A stretch of DNA of 40,687 nt, from assembly GCA_031420365.1 (NCBI GenBank), contig JANOMP010000070.1, positions 1 through 40,687 of the forward strand, written 5' to 3'. Below, piece after piece: positions 15,895 to 25,606 of this stretch. Both the position numbers and the translations under genes were made by a program. How positions within the stretch are numbered: the first letter of the stretch is position 1; each line of letters opens with the position of its first letter. This stretch comes from Leadbetterella sp031420365. Its GTDB lineage: Bacteria; Bacteroidota; Bacteroidia; Cytophagales; Spirosomataceae. Under the pieces are notes generated by a model. The model did not search any database and was not told where the DNA came from. It saw nothing but the letters and a program-made list of their open reading frames with translations.

Positions 15895-16356
15895 TTAAGC
15901 TAAAGCAGCCTTAACAAGCTCAAAATTAGGTACTTGTCCCGCATTTTCTAATATTTCAATATATTTTAAGATTCCTTCTGTATCAACCACAAAAGCTGAT
16001 CTTTTCGAAACCCCTTTCAAACCTAAAACAAAAGTTTCATATAGCGCTCCGTAGGCTTCTGACGTGGTTTTGTTAAAATCAGAGAGCAATTGGAATGGAA
16101 GTTTTTGCTCTTCTTTAAATTTTCCCAAAGTAAAAGGTGTATCTACTGAAATAGCTAAAATTTCAGCATCTAAGCCAACATAAGATGCGATATCGTCACG
16201 AAGAGAACAAAGCTCTGCGGTACATCCACCACTAAATGCTAAAGGAAAAAACAAAACGACAACCTTTTTACCTTTATAGTCGGAAAGACTGACTTCCATT
16301 TTTTCGGTAGAATAAAGTTTAAAATCTGGAGCCAAATCGCCAAGAGATAATGCCAT
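15895..16356 (-). CDS. peroxiredoxin (AhpE/BCP-like redoxin)
   Basis: 153 residues, cytoplasmic, no signal peptide. It reduces peroxides through a catalytic cysteine: P38-L-A-F-S42-G-G-C45 corresponds to the family PxxxT/SxxC motif with Ser in place of the usual Thr, and a second cysteine is at 50 (TAELC). The rest (SVDTPFTLGKFKEEQ, PFQLLSDF, RSAFVVDTEG) matches the thioredoxin-fold peroxiredoxin core. The electron donor cannot be read. It is monocistronic with its own terminator. Confidence 0.93.
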   Translation of the reverse strand: MALSLGDLAPDFKLYSTEKMEVSLSDYKGKKVVVLFFPLAFSGGCTAELCSLRDDIASYVGLDAEILAISVDTPFTLGKFKEEQKLPFQLLSDFNKTTSEAYGALYETFVLGLKGVSKRSAFVVDTEGILKYIEILENAGQVPNFELVKAALA

Positions 16357-16465
16357 AATAATTGTTTAAAAGTGATTATTTTTAAGTAATTGAATTAGTA
16401 ACCTTAAACATACCAAAATAGTTTGAAATAGGGTTCTAAAAATTTAAATATTCTAGAAAAACACC

Positions 16466-19400
16466 TCAAAACTTCTTCCAGTTCCTGCTCCAAGCCCTTT
16501 TATAGATCCAGCCTTTTTCTTTTAACAAATTAGGTGTGTAAACAAAATATTCTTTTGCAGAAAGACTTTGAAAAAGCAATTGATCGTCGGTAAGTATAAC
16601 TTCATTGGTGTTTCTATTTATTAAATCAATGTATGGCAAATAACTTAAATCAAGGTCTGGGTCGACTTTCAAACTATTTTTAAGTTGCAAACTTCTCGAC
16701 AATGTGTGTGGAGATACATCAAATTGAAAGGAATTATAATATAGACTTTCTACAAACTCTAAATATTTTTTCAAAAGTTTTGGTCCAATATTTTGAGAAT
16801 CTCCAACTTCCAATTGCTTCGCTTCTATACTACTAATCACAAAAATTTGTTCTCTTGCTCTAGTAATTGCTACATTTAGCCTATTTTCTCCTCCTCTTTG
16901 ATTCAATAAGCCAAAATTCATTTTTAACTTCCCATTTAAATCTGGAGCGTAGCCTATAGAAAAAATTACAATATCGTACTCATCTCCTTGAATATTTTCA
17001 ATATTCTTAACATGAATTTTTTCGTTCATCAATCCTTCCAATTCTAAACTTCTAAAAATAAGATCCGCTTGTTTAAAATTAAAAGCTACAACTCCTATCT
17101 CCTTTGATTTGTCTAAAGATTTTACAAGATTAATAATTTCCAGAACTTCTACTTGATTGGTTTGATCTGTCCATAGCCCATCCACTTTTAACCAATTGAT
17201 GGCTTTTAATTCTATATCTTTTCTGTGCGGTAAAAGTCGCAAATCATTTTCATAAAAATGGAGGTTAGAAAAAGCAATTAATTCTAAACTACGACTTCTG
17301 TAATGTCCCTTTAGCATTTTTTGAGGCAAGTATTGACACGCTAATTGCATTAAAGAATCAACTTCTAATAGGGTTTCATCTTCTGTTTCTTCTTCAAATC
17401 GCACCTTATAAAGATCATTTGGCTGTAATTGTTGTTTATCTCCAACAACTATCACTTGTTTAGCTTTTGCAATTGATGGAATACCCTGCTCTGGAAAACA
17501 TTGGGATGATTCATCAAAAATAACCAAATCAAATAATTTGGAATTATCATCAGAAATCTGGAATAATGCAGAAGCGGTTTCAGGTGAAACCAACCAACAA
17601 GGCATGATTTTTACAATTTCATCCCAAAAATTCTGAATAAACTTCCGTAAAGGCCAGATGCCCCTTTTCTTGGTGGATTGATGCAATAAATCTCGATAAG
17701 TAATTGTGTTTCCTAACCTATTTACTTCTAGATCTTTATATATCCACTCCCTAAGTTTTATCAACAAAATCTCAACGCTAAATTCCTGCTTCTTGGCTAC
17801 TAAAAGCGTAAGCTCTTTCTCTAAGTTTTCTATTTTTAAAGTACTGACACTTTTTAATATCGGATATAAAGCTTCTATATGAATAATCCAATGTGCAATT
17901 AGTGATTGAAAAAAAACCTTATCAATATTATTATCAAATTGTAGTGTTTTAAAAATAGAAGTTTCATGGTGATTAAGTTCATTTGAAATTGTATCAAACT
18001 CTTGCATAATCTCAAAATTTTCTTCCAAGAAGTGTATAATTGAGTTAATGTTTGATTGCCAAAAATTTGAATGTTGCTTTTCTGAGAAATAGCTATTTAA
18101 ATGAAAATTTAAACTTTGGAAACGTTTAATTTCATTTTCAAATTTAAAAGATTTTTGATTTAATTCGGTTCTAGTGTTACAATTTTGGAAGAATGTAAAA
18201 TTTGGAAGAATGTCTTGCAGCCCTTCAAAAATTTGAACTGCATTTAAAAATGCTTCCAAGGCCTCCATACTTTTATTAAGGTCATTCTCAAGATTTAAGA
18301 AAGAGTATTTATTAATTTGGGCTTTAAGAATTTCTGTCTTACAAACGTCAGAATTCAAATTTCCAATTTCTGAAAAACTTAAATTATTATTTTTAAGTAT
18401 TTCTTTAACTAATCCATACTTGCCTGAAAAAAGTTGAAAATTTAGTTTAGAAAATAGTGATTTTGAGAAAAAATTTGCTTTTTGAACACACTCAATTTGC
18501 TCTTTATTTAAATAGAAAACAGCTAACTTTATAGTTCCAATCGCCTGAAGTTCTATTAAATCATCCTGAACACTAACACTATTGCCAAAGCTGGATATTT
18601 TTTTGTTTACCAATGCTTTTAAGTAATCATAAATAGGAATGGATTTTGCTTTATTTAAGGCCCCTATAAGACGATCTACGTCAATTTTTTTAGCCTTTTC
18701 TAGATTTAAACCAAAATCAATTTCAAAATCTTGTATATTCAGGTCTTTTGCTAATTCTAAATCCTTGAGAAGCTCCAATTTTTGAGAATTGCTCCATTTA
18801 TTGGTATAATTTCTTGATTTCCAAAACTCAAAACCTTCCAAATTTCTCCGCATTACTACCTTATAGGCGTCCAGTTGATTAAGTCTACGTAGAAATTCAT
18901 CAATTTCATTAAACTTGAATTGCAGGTATTTTTCTTCCAAATCAAGTGTTTGGATAGCACTATCTTTAAGTAAATAGAGTTCTTTAATACTTTTCTGACA
19001 AATGGTTTCGTCAAATAAAGCTTTTTTAAATCCATCTAATTCCCTAGAAATAACTTCTATTTTTCGAGAAGTGATATCAAATTCTCTTTCAATAAACAGG
19101 GTATCTAAACTTTGATTCTTATTTTGATAATTTTCAACTTGCCCAATTTGTAAAGCAAGTTTTTCTAATATGGATTTTCTATCAGCCTTAAAATCATGCA
19201 CTAAGCCAACAAAATTGGAAAGATTGATTTTAGATAGCCTATCATAAACAGTATCAAGTGCCGCACGTTTCTGACAAACCACCAAAACTCTCTTTCCTTT
19301 TGCAACAAAATCACTTAAAATATTACAAATTAATTGCGATTTGCCTGTACCTGGTGGGCCTTGAATCACCATAGACTTACCTTGCTTAATTCGTAATATA

Positions 19401-20272
19401 GCTTCCTCTTGACTTGCATCTACCGTAAATGGCAAAAGTATATGCTCTTCTTTAATGGTATAAGTTTGTTCCGAAGTGGGCAAAAACAACTCTTCCATTG
19501 AAAAATTGCCTTTTTGTTCTAACCTTTCGTAATCTTCAATAAGATAGGAACCACCTTGAGGAAAAATACCAAAAACTGCCTTTGAAATTAACTTTATTTC
19601 TCCCAACTTCTGATCAGCATCAAAATCATTCTTTGTGATTTTATCAAAAGTCTTAATCTCATTTTTAAATAAATCAGAATTGAAGTTTATCTCCACATTA
19701 TTTTCTTTGAGAAGTTCATACAATTTTGTCCTGAAATCTAAACTGTTTTCTGCAAAACCATTAAAGCCAAAGTCGGCAAATTCATCATTCAGTTTAACTT
19801 TATTGAAATGCATAAATGCTGTCAAAAAGGAATAATTAAATTGAATTTCGTCTTGTCTACTTTCTAAAATCCAATTTTTTTGGTCTTTAATAAGATTTAC
19901 AGGAAAAAACAAAAGTGGGCATCGGGCTAAACTTCCATCCATAAACTTACCTTCTACAAAAGGATAGCCAACAAAAAGGCTAAGGGTTCCAGACTCTTCT
20001 TCTATGATTTTTGAAGCCCTTAAAATTTGACCAAGTTGTTTACTAATTTCATTGGATTGTTCAAACCTTGAATCTAAAATACCACAAATAGGAATAGTTT
20101 TCTTTTTTAAAATTACCTGCTCCAATAGATCAAAGCATACTTTTTTTTGCAAAAAAATTAATTGATAGAAATCTAAAAATTGCGTTTTATAAGGATTTAA
20201 AAGTAAAAGCGATCGGTTACTAGCACTTAAATTTATGAGCCTCTTTAAATATGTTTTGAGAATATTTTGCAT
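16466..20272 (-). CDS. large SF1 Upf1-like helicase with nuclease-like tail
   Basis: 1268 residues. The N-terminus LKRLINLSASNRSLLLL resembles the DUF4011 opening. Walker A is IQGPPGTGKSQL (about residues 301-312). A ~600-residue, largely helical insertion follows. Walker B is LVIFDESSQCFPEQG (about 908-922), then VVGDKQQLQPND, GHYRSRSLELIAFSN, IENIQGDEYDIVIFS and NVAITRAREQIFVIS. This is the SF1 helicase set, Upf1/Dna2 side. The last ~60 residues (PYIDLINRNTNEVILTDDQL, then LLKEKGWIYKRAWSRNW) look like a worn restriction-endonuclease fold of the kind often fused to such helicases, without a clear catalytic E-x-K. The ATG overlaps the upstream LuxE stop by one base (TAATG). Role unknown, perhaps DNA/RNA metabolism or defence. 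Confidence 0.88.
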   Translation of the reverse strand: MQNILKTYLKRLINLSASNRSLLLLNPYKTQFLDFYQLIFLQKKVCFDLLEQVILKKKTIPICGILDSRFEQSNEISKQLGQILRASKIIEEESGTLSLFVGYPFVEGKFMDGSLARCPLLFFPVNLIKDQKNWILESRQDEIQFNYSFLTAFMHFNKVKLNDEFADFGFNGFAENSLDFRTKLYELLKENNVEINFNSDLFKNEIKTFDKITKNDFDADQKLGEIKLISKAVFGIFPQGGSYLIEDYERLEQKGNFSMEELFLPTSEQTYTIKEEHILLPFTVDASQEEAILRIKQGKSMVIQGPPGTGKSQLICNILSDFVAKGKRVLVVCQKRAALDTVYDRLSKINLSNFVGLVHDFKADRKSILEKLALQIGQVENYQNKNQSLDTLFIEREFDITSRKIEVISRELDGFKKALFDETICQKSIKELYLLKDSAIQTLDLEEKYLQFKFNEIDEFLRRLNQLDAYKVVMRRNLEGFEFWKSRNYTNKWSNSQKLELLKDLELAKDLNIQDFEIDFGLNLEKAKKIDVDRLIGALNKAKSIPIYDYLKALVNKKISSFGNSVSVQDDLIELQAIGTIKLAVFYLNKEQIECVQKANFFSKSLFSKLNFQLFSGKYGLVKEILKNNNLSFSEIGNLNSDVCKTEILKAQINKYSFLNLENDLNKSMEALEAFLNAVQIFEGLQDILPNFTFFQNCNTRTELNQKSFKFENEIKRFQSLNFHLNSYFSEKQHSNFWQSNINSIIHFLEENFEIMQEFDTISNELNHHETSIFKTLQFDNNIDKVFFQSLIAHWIIHIEALYPILKSVSTLKIENLEKELTLLVAKKQEFSVEILLIKLREWIYKDLEVNRLGNTITYRDLLHQSTKKRGIWPLRKFIQNFWDEIVKIMPCWLVSPETASALFQISDDNSKLFDLVIFDESSQCFPEQGIPSIAKAKQVIVVGDKQQLQPNDLYKVRFEEETEDETLLEVDSLMQLACQYLPQKMLKGHYRSRSLELIAFSNLHFYENDLRLLPHRKDIELKAINWLKVDGLWTDQTNQVEVLEIINLVKSLDKSKEIGVVAFNFKQADLIFRSLELEGLMNEKIHVKNIENIQGDEYDIVIFSIGYAPDLNGKLKMNFGLLNQRGGENRLNVAITRAREQIFVISSIEAKQLEVGDSQNIGPKLLKKYLEFVESLYYNSFQFDVSPHTLSRSLQLKNSLKVDPDLDLSYLPYIDLINRNTNEVILTDDQLLFQSLSAKEYFVYTPNLLKEKGWIYKRAWSRNWKKF

Positions 20273-21327
20273 TAATTTACCAAAAGATTACAGCCTCTAA
20301 GATCTGAATTATCAAATCGGCCTATAATATTAAATGTTTTATAATCAGCCGAATAGCTACCTAAATCTTTGGTTTCAATAAATGAGCAAGAATCTATGTT
20401 CGCCAAATCTATTACATTAATTCCACCCGTTTTACTCCGGTATTTTACGTTTTGATCAAGAGCACCCACTTTAAAACTCGGTAGATAGCTAAAAGGGTCG
20501 TTAACTTCTCTAAGCAATATTTTCATGCTATTGGGTAAAACAAAATATCCATCCCCTTTTGAATATCCCTGTGAAAGAAGCTCTGTCATGCCATATTCAG
20601 AATGAATAGATGTGACTCCAAAAGAAGAGCATAATACCTGGTGCAACTCTTCTCTAATCATTTCTTTGCGTTTCCCTTTCATTCCCCCAGTTTCCATTAC
20701 AATAAGTCTATTTCCAATGGTCTTTAGGATAGAAGAAAGATTTTCATCTTCTGCCAGGTCAAGCAATGCAAACGTAACGCCAATTAACAGAATTTTTCGG
20801 TTGTCTTGGGCTGCTTTTTTCATATTTAAGACTAACTCTTTTTTATTTTCTAAATAAAACCCGCTTGCTTTACTAAAGGTATGAAAAATAAAATTTTGAA
20901 CCATATACACCAAAGAAGAGTTATTTCGTTCAATATAGGAGGGTAAAAGAGCGAAAATATGGTAATCGGAAAGGGGGCCATAAAATAGTTCAAAAGTTTT
21001 TCGACTAAGAAGTTCATAAAAAGGCAAATCAGAGACAAAATGGCGGCTCGTCATGTTTCCCGTTGTGCCGCTACTTTCAAAAATAAGCTGCGGCACTGCA
21101 TTTCCAGAAATTACTGGGTGGCTTTTAAAAAATTCGATAGGTAAAAACGGAATTTTTTCTATTCTATCAATTTTCGAAAGGTCTCTATTTAAACTATTTA
21201 CGTATTTATGATAGACCTCATTATTTTGATATTGAAATTGAAAAACTTCTAATGCCAAAAGCTCAAAACTCAAGGGATTTTGGTCTAAAGTGAATAAAGC
21301 GGCTTTCAATTGATCTCTTTGGGTCAT
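20272..21327 (-). CDS. LuxE-like acyl-protein synthetase/acyltransferase
   Basis: 351 residues. The adenylate-forming signature FESSGTTGNMTSR is at about residues 83-95. The middle reads FALLPSYIERNNSSLVYMVQ, then MKGKRKEMIREELHQVL, HSEYGMTELLSQGYSKGDGY and KDLGSYSADY, close to LuxE and phenylacetate-CoA ligase relatives. Such enzymes activate a fatty or aryl acid with ATP and pass it to a carrier; the acid here is unknown and there are no luciferase genes nearby. It is the first gene of a two-gene unit with the helicase. A TAnnTTTG box lies ~50 bases upstream. Confidence 0.85.
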   Translation of the reverse strand: MTQRDQLKAALFTLDQNPLSFELLALEVFQFQYQNNEVYHKYVNSLNRDLSKIDRIEKIPFLPIEFFKSHPVISGNAVPQLIFESSGTTGNMTSRHFVSDLPFYELLSRKTFELFYGPLSDYHIFALLPSYIERNNSSLVYMVQNFIFHTFSKASGFYLENKKELVLNMKKAAQDNRKILLIGVTFALLDLAEDENLSSILKTIGNRLIVMETGGMKGKRKEMIREELHQVLCSSFGVTSIHSEYGMTELLSQGYSKGDGYFVLPNSMKILLREVNDPFSYLPSFKVGALDQNVKYRSKTGGINVIDLANIDSCSFIETKDLGSYSADYKTFNIIGRFDNSDLRGCNLLVN

Positions 21328-21375
21328 AAAATTTTAAACAAAAAGCAAGTTAGTCAGCGTTTTTTTTTATTTTTA

Positions 21376-21383
21376 CAAAAATA
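21376..21383 (-). promoter_or_regulatory. -7 box of luxE-like/helicase operon
   Basis: Minus-strand TATTTTTG matches TAnnTTTG in the divergent gap between the LuxE-like and lipoprotein genes. Confidence 0.4.
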
Positions 21384-21394
21384 AGTTTTAGAAA

Positions 21395-21922
21395 ATGAGA
21401 TTGTATAGGAATACATTAAAAGCTTCATTATTATTTTTAATTTTAGGGGTTTTGTTAGCTTCTTGCTACAAAGAGCCCCATTTTGATTTAACCCCAATTA
21501 TAAGTTTTAATTCCATAACAAAAGATATTCGTTTAGATCAATTTTCTGGAGCAAAAAAAGATTCAATAGTTATAACAATTAATTTCCAAGATGGAGATGG
21601 AGATTTAGGTTATAATTCAGACGAAGTAGGAAAAGTGGTACAGCGTACCAATTTCAATTATGTGGTTAAATTGTTTAGAAGAGTAAAAGGCGTTTATAAA
21701 GAATTTAATGCTTTAGAAACCCTTTCTGGGTTTTTTCCTCGTTTAAAGTCAGACATAAACCCTGGACCTATTGAAGGAAAATTAAGTTATAGAATCTCTC
21801 TCGAAACTTCATTTTGGCCCGTAAAAAAAGATACCGTAAAATTCGAAGTGTACATTAAAGATAGAGCAGGGAATAAAAGTAATTCCGTAGAAAGCACTCC
21901 AGTAATTATTAATGAATTTTAA
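21395..21922 (+). CDS. SPII lipoprotein with DGDGD motif
   Basis: 175 residues. A lipoprotein signal peptide has Cys24 in VLLASC. The mature protein is beta-rich and includes INFQDGDGDLGYN (about residues 67-79), a Ca-binding-looking loop common in Bacteroidota surface lipoproteins, and ends with KFEVYIKDRAGNKSNSVEST, an Ig-like strand pattern. Function is unknown. It is upstream of, and codirectional with, a dipeptidase gene but 113 bp away. Confidence 0.75.
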   Translation: MRLYRNTLKASLLFLILGVLLASCYKEPHFDLTPIISFNSITKDIRLDQFSGAKKDSIVITINFQDGDGDLGYNSDEVGKVVQRTNFNYVVKLFRRVKGVYKEFNALETLSGFFPRLKSDINPGPIEGKLSYRISLETSFWPVKKDTVKFEVYIKDRAGNKSNSVESTPVIINEF

Positions 21923-22035
21923 TGCTTTCTGATATTTTCAACATTTAAATTTGATTTTAATAGTTGAATTTTGTTCTTTTCAAATAGTGCCTTATTCCAG
22001 ATTCTCATTTATCTCTAATATAACCCTTTCACCAA

Positions 22036-23256
22036 ATGAAGTTAAAATTTTATTTAGCAATCTGTATCTTATCATTTTATTCTTGCAAAGTTTCAAAAAC
22101 TCCATCAAACATTGATTACAACAAAAAAGCCCAAGAACTAGCTCATAAATTTATAATAACTGATGGGCACGTTGATTTGCCATACAGGTTGAAGATAAAA
22201 CATTTCCAAATGCAAAAAGAGTATTTGGGTATTCCCATTAAATCTGAGAATGGAGATTTTGATTTTGAAAGATCAAAAAAAGGAGGATTAGATGCACCTT
22301 TTATGTCTATTTATATTCCTTCTATTTATGAAACGCCACAAGCTCAGCTTTTAGCTGATTCATTAATTACTATGGTAAAATATATTGCCAAAGAAAAAAG
22401 TGATTATTTTGAAATGGCGAACTCTCCAAATGAAGTACAACAAATTTTCAAAAAAGGCAAGATCGCATTGCCTATGGGTATGGAAAATGGCTCACCAATA
22501 GGTAAGTTAGCCGATGTGAAAAAGTATAAGGAAAAAGGCATAAGCTATATTACCCTTACACATGCCAAAGACAATAAAATTTGTGATTCCAGCTATGACA
22601 CCACAAGAACATGGAAAGGTCTTAGTCCTTATGGCCGTGAAGTTGTTTTAGAAATGGCAAAAGTTGGAATAATGATAGACATTTCCCATGTGTCTGACAG
22701 CACTTTTTACCAAGTTACTCGGTTGAGTCCAGTGCCTGTAATTGCTTCACATTCATCCGCAAGATTTTTCACTCCTGGTTTTGAAAGAAATATGTCAGAT
22801 GACATGATAAAAGTATTAGGGAAAAACAATGGGGTGATTATGATAAACTTTGGCTCCACATTTTTAGATGGAGAAGTGGCTAAAATAAGGGCTTCTTCAC
22901 AAAAAGAACTTAGAGATCTCATCGCTGCAAAAGGCTTAAAGCCAACTGACCATGCTGCTGAAGAACTTGCAGATAATTTTTTCAAAAATAACCCAAAGGC
23001 TTTTTCAGATACCCAAAAAGTAGCAGACCATATTGACAGAGTAGTAAAATTAGCAGGCATAAATCATGTGGGTATTGGTTCAGATTTCGATGGCGTAGGC
23101 GATAGCTTACCCACAGGTTTAAAAGATGTTGCAGACTATCCAAATTTAATTGCAGAATTACTTAAAAGAGGTTATTCCGATTCCGATATAGAGAAAATCT
23201 GCTCTGGCAACTTGTTTCGAGTTTGGAATAGCGTTATTATTTTTGCAACAAAATGA
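22036..23256 (+). CDS. membrane dipeptidase (peptidase M19)
   Basis: 406 residues. The N-terminus is hydrophobic with Cys17 (LSFYSCK), suggesting a lipoprotein or short signal. M19 zinc motifs are present: TDGHVDLPYRL (about 42-52), GMENGSPIG, THAKDNKICD, MIDISHVSDSTF, VIASHSSARFF and HVGIGSDFDGVGDSLP. Renal-dipeptidase-like enzymes hydrolyse dipeptides and use two zinc ions held by these His, Asp and Glu residues. The closing YPNLIAELLKRGYSD, KICSGNLFRVW is typical. Acts outside the cytoplasm, likely in peptide scavenging. Confidence 0.94.
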   Translation: MKLKFYLAICILSFYSCKVSKTPSNIDYNKKAQELAHKFIITDGHVDLPYRLKIKHFQMQKEYLGIPIKSENGDFDFERSKKGGLDAPFMSIYIPSIYETPQAQLLADSLITMVKYIAKEKSDYFEMANSPNEVQQIFKKGKIALPMGMENGSPIGKLADVKKYKEKGISYITLTHAKDNKICDSSYDTTRTWKGLSPYGREVVLEMAKVGIMIDISHVSDSTFYQVTRLSPVPVIASHSSARFFTPGFERNMSDDMIKVLGKNNGVIMINFGSTFLDGEVAKIRASSQKELRDLIAAKGLKPTDHAAEELADNFFKNNPKAFSDTQKVADHIDRVVKLAGINHVGIGSDFDGVGDSLPTGLKDVADYPNLIAELLKRGYSDSDIEKICSGNLFRVWNSVIIFATK

Positions 23257-23367
23257 TTAAATAGCTAATTTATCTGTTTTCGAAATAAATGCAATTATGC
23301 TAATTCAAAACTATTGTTTTCTACAATAAATAATGAGCAGAAGATATTTAAAAATATTAAAGGCTTT

Positions 23368-23529
23368 AGGATCTGATACAAAATAACCTTTACATTTTGT
23401 CTCTTTCTTTTGCCTTTTTTCTTCGTTAAAAAATCATTGAATAGCTATACTATTTAAAGATTTTTTGCCTTAAAAAATAACAAAATAAATTCGTCAATTC
23501 TGTAAACCTTATTTCTTGACAGATCCTTA
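23368..23529 (+). mobile_element. MITE copy B
   Basis: 156-bp element (23371-23526) flanked by TTA duplications (23368-23370, 23527-23529). Terminal inverted repeats start GGATCTG and extend imperfectly to about 34 bp on each side (…TTTACA in both). The centre AATAGCTATACTATT with flanking AAAAAATC/GATTTTTT forms a second hairpin, so the whole can fold into one long structure. It differs from copy C at about three positions. It lies between the convergent dipeptidase and pfkB, where it may double as a terminator. Confidence 0.9.
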
Positions 23530-23539
23530 GTTGCTATCA

Positions 23540-24475
23540 TTAAACTATTTCGTTTGAAAATAACCCTTTGAATAACTTGGCAGCATCATCTTTCTTAAAA
23601 AGCTGGGTGCCCTCATTCATAGTGGCTGCAGAACCGCAAGCTACTCCCCATTTTAAAATATCTGATAAATTCATTTCATTTGAAATTGCCCAAACCATCC
23701 CACCTACCATACTATCGCCTGCTCCAACCGTGCTTTTCCTTTTCACTAATGGAGCCCCAACAAAAAGCCTTTGATCTTTTGTTACTAAAATAGCACCTTG
23801 AGCACCTAATGAAACCACAACAATTTCACAGCCATATTGCTTTATTAAAGCCTTGGCTGACTCATCAACTTCTGAAATCTCCAATGTATCCTTTCCAATG
23901 AGTTTAGCCAATTCTCCAATGTTGGGTTTCAATAAATAAACGCCAGCTTCAAAGGCTCTTTTTAAAGATAAACCAGAGGTATCGACAATAAGTTTTGCAC
24001 CCAACTTTTTAGCAATACTTGATAATTTTTCATAAAAATCGTCCATTATATTTTCTGGCAAACTACCACTGGATACAATAAAATCGGGCTTTTCTATTTC
24101 AATTATTTCAAACAGACTAGTAATTTCTTCTTTTGAAATATCTTGCCCTGGCATACCAAAACGGTATTGGGCGTTGGTATTGGTATCTACTGCAATAAAA
24201 TTTTCTCGAGTCCAAGATTTAGAAATTATCGTTTCAAATTCAATGTTTTCCTCCACTAATAAATCTTTCAAAAGTTCTCCGATAGGCCCACCAACTGGGA
24301 AAATAGCTATAGAATTTCCGCCTAATCTAGCTATCGCTTTAGAAACATTTATGCCGCCACCGCCTGCATCAAAGTGTGGTTGCTGACATCTGATTTTCTG
24401 CTCAGCAACTAATCCCGCAAACTTAGTATTTTTATCAACTGCTGGGTTGATTGTAAGGGTAATTATTTTGGACAT
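23540..24475 (-). CDS. pfkB: 6-phosphofructokinase II, PfkB family
   Basis: 311 residues. The N-terminus ITLTINPAVDKNTKFAG and FDAGGGGINVSKAIARLGG closely follow E. coli PfkB; the C-terminal catalytic motif is VGAGDSMVGG with the general-base Asp. It phosphorylates a sugar phosphate, most likely fructose-6-phosphate in glycolysis; 1-phosphofructokinase or tagatose-6-phosphate activity cannot be excluded by eye. The gene is downstream of fabI in the same direction, with a 69-bp gap. The MITE lies directly behind its stop codon. Confidence 0.88.
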   Translation of the reverse strand: MSKIITLTINPAVDKNTKFAGLVAEQKIRCQQPHFDAGGGGINVSKAIARLGGNSIAIFPVGGPIGELLKDLLVEENIEFETIISKSWTRENFIAVDTNTNAQYRFGMPGQDISKEEITSLFEIIEIEKPDFIVSSGSLPENIMDDFYEKLSSIAKKLGAKLIVDTSGLSLKRAFEAGVYLLKPNIGELAKLIGKDTLEISEVDESAKALIKQYGCEIVVVSLGAQGAILVTKDQRLFVGAPLVKRKSTVGAGDSMVGGMVWAISNEMNLSDILKWGVACGSAATMNEGTQLFKKDDAAKLFKGLFSNEIV

Positions 24476-24544
24476 TGGTTTATGATTTGTTCAAAAAAAA
24501 ACACCTATTTAAATAGCTGTTTTTTTATATATAATCGAAATCTA

Positions 24545-25363
24545 TTATTCGGCAGGTTTAATCATATCTAAAAGCTCGGCAGAAACACCAGTCATAGAAT
24601 AGCCTCCGTCATGGAAAAGATTTTGCATAGTTACCATTTTTGTAAGATCTGAGAAAAGTGTTAACACATAATCTGCACATTGGTCAGCCGATGCATTGCC
24701 AAGTGGAGCCATTTTTTCTGCAAATTCAAAAAATGAATCAAATCCAGCTATTCCACTACCGGCTCTTGTTTTAGTTGGAGATTGAGAAACGGTATTAACC
24801 CTCACGTTCTTTAATTTACCGTATCTATAACCATAGCTCCTAGCGATAGACTCTAACATTGCTTTGGCGTCCGCCATGTCACTATAGAAAGAAAATGTCC
24901 TTTGGGCAGCCATATAAGTTAATGCCACTACTGAACCCCACTCATTGATAGCATCCATTTTTTCCGCAGTTTGCAAAAATTTATGAAATGACATCGCCGA
25001 AATATCAACACTTTGTTTATACCAATCGTAATTCAAATCTCCATAAGTTTTCCCTTTTCTAACATTTGGCGACATCCCGATAGAATGCAAAACAAAATCC
25101 ACTTTTCCACCCAATATATCCATAGATTTAGCATATAAGTTCTCAATATCTTCTATACTTGTTGCATCTGCAGCTATTATTTTCGCTTCACACATCTCTG
25201 CCAATTTATTGATTTCGCCCATTCGCATTGCTATTGGTGCATTGGTTAGTGTAAAAATTGCACCTTCTTCTTTGGCTTTTAACGCAACTTTCCAAGCGAT
25301 AGAATTTTCATCTAAAGCCCCAGAAATAATTCCTTTTTTGCCTTTTAGTAATCCGTATGCCAT
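24545..25363 (-). CDS. fabI: enoyl-[acyl-carrier-protein] reductase (NADH)
   Basis: 272 residues, the last step of each fatty-acid elongation cycle and target of triclosan-type inhibitors. The atypical SDR nucleotide motif GIISGALDENSIAW is at about residues 11-24, followed by DFVLHSIGMSP and the active site ALTYMAAQRTFSFY with Y-x6-K in YSDMADAK. The later VNTVSQSPTKTRAGSGI substrate loop and DGGYSMTGVSAELL end are standard. A TAnnTTTG box lies 39 bases upstream. Co-orientation with pfkB may mean cotranscription. Confidence 0.97.
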   Translation of the reverse strand: MAYGLLKGKKGIISGALDENSIAWKVALKAKEEGAIFTLTNAPIAMRMGEINKLAEMCEAKIIAADATSIEDIENLYAKSMDILGGKVDFVLHSIGMSPNVRKGKTYGDLNYDWYKQSVDISAMSFHKFLQTAEKMDAINEWGSVVALTYMAAQRTFSFYSDMADAKAMLESIARSYGYRYGKLKNVRVNTVSQSPTKTRAGSGIAGFDSFFEFAEKMAPLGNASADQCADYVLTLFSDLTKMVTMQNLFHDGGYSMTGVSAELLDMIKPAE

Positions 25364-25401
25364 AATTTTTATTCGGTTTCAGTTAAATTTGTATTTACCT
25401 A

Positions 25402-25409
25402 CAAAATTA
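25402..25409 (-). promoter_or_regulatory. -7 box of fabI promoter
   Basis: Minus-strand TAATTTTG matches TAnnTTTG, 39 bases before the fabI ATG. Confidence 0.45.
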
Positions 25410-25545
25410 TCAATTTTTTTGGAGAATTAGTTAAGTTTTGCTCGTCAAAAAATTATATATCTATTTTAACACTTAAGAATAAAAAAGAAATTTTTAAATG
25501 AATTGATTTAAAAGCTAAAGTATTTTTCCACACTTAATCATTTTT

Positions 25546-25577
25546 CTTGCAGCAATAGAATCAATAGATTAAGTTTG
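25546..25577 (+). promoter_or_regulatory. Bacteroidota-type promoter of the SNF2 gene
   Basis: CTTG at 25546-25549, 20 bases, then TAAGTTTG at 25570-25577. This is the best -33/-7 pair in the window (consensus TTTG-N19-TAnnTTTG). Confidence 0.55.
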
Positions 25578-25606
25578 TTAGCTTTTTTTTAAATCAATAT
25601 TTTATA

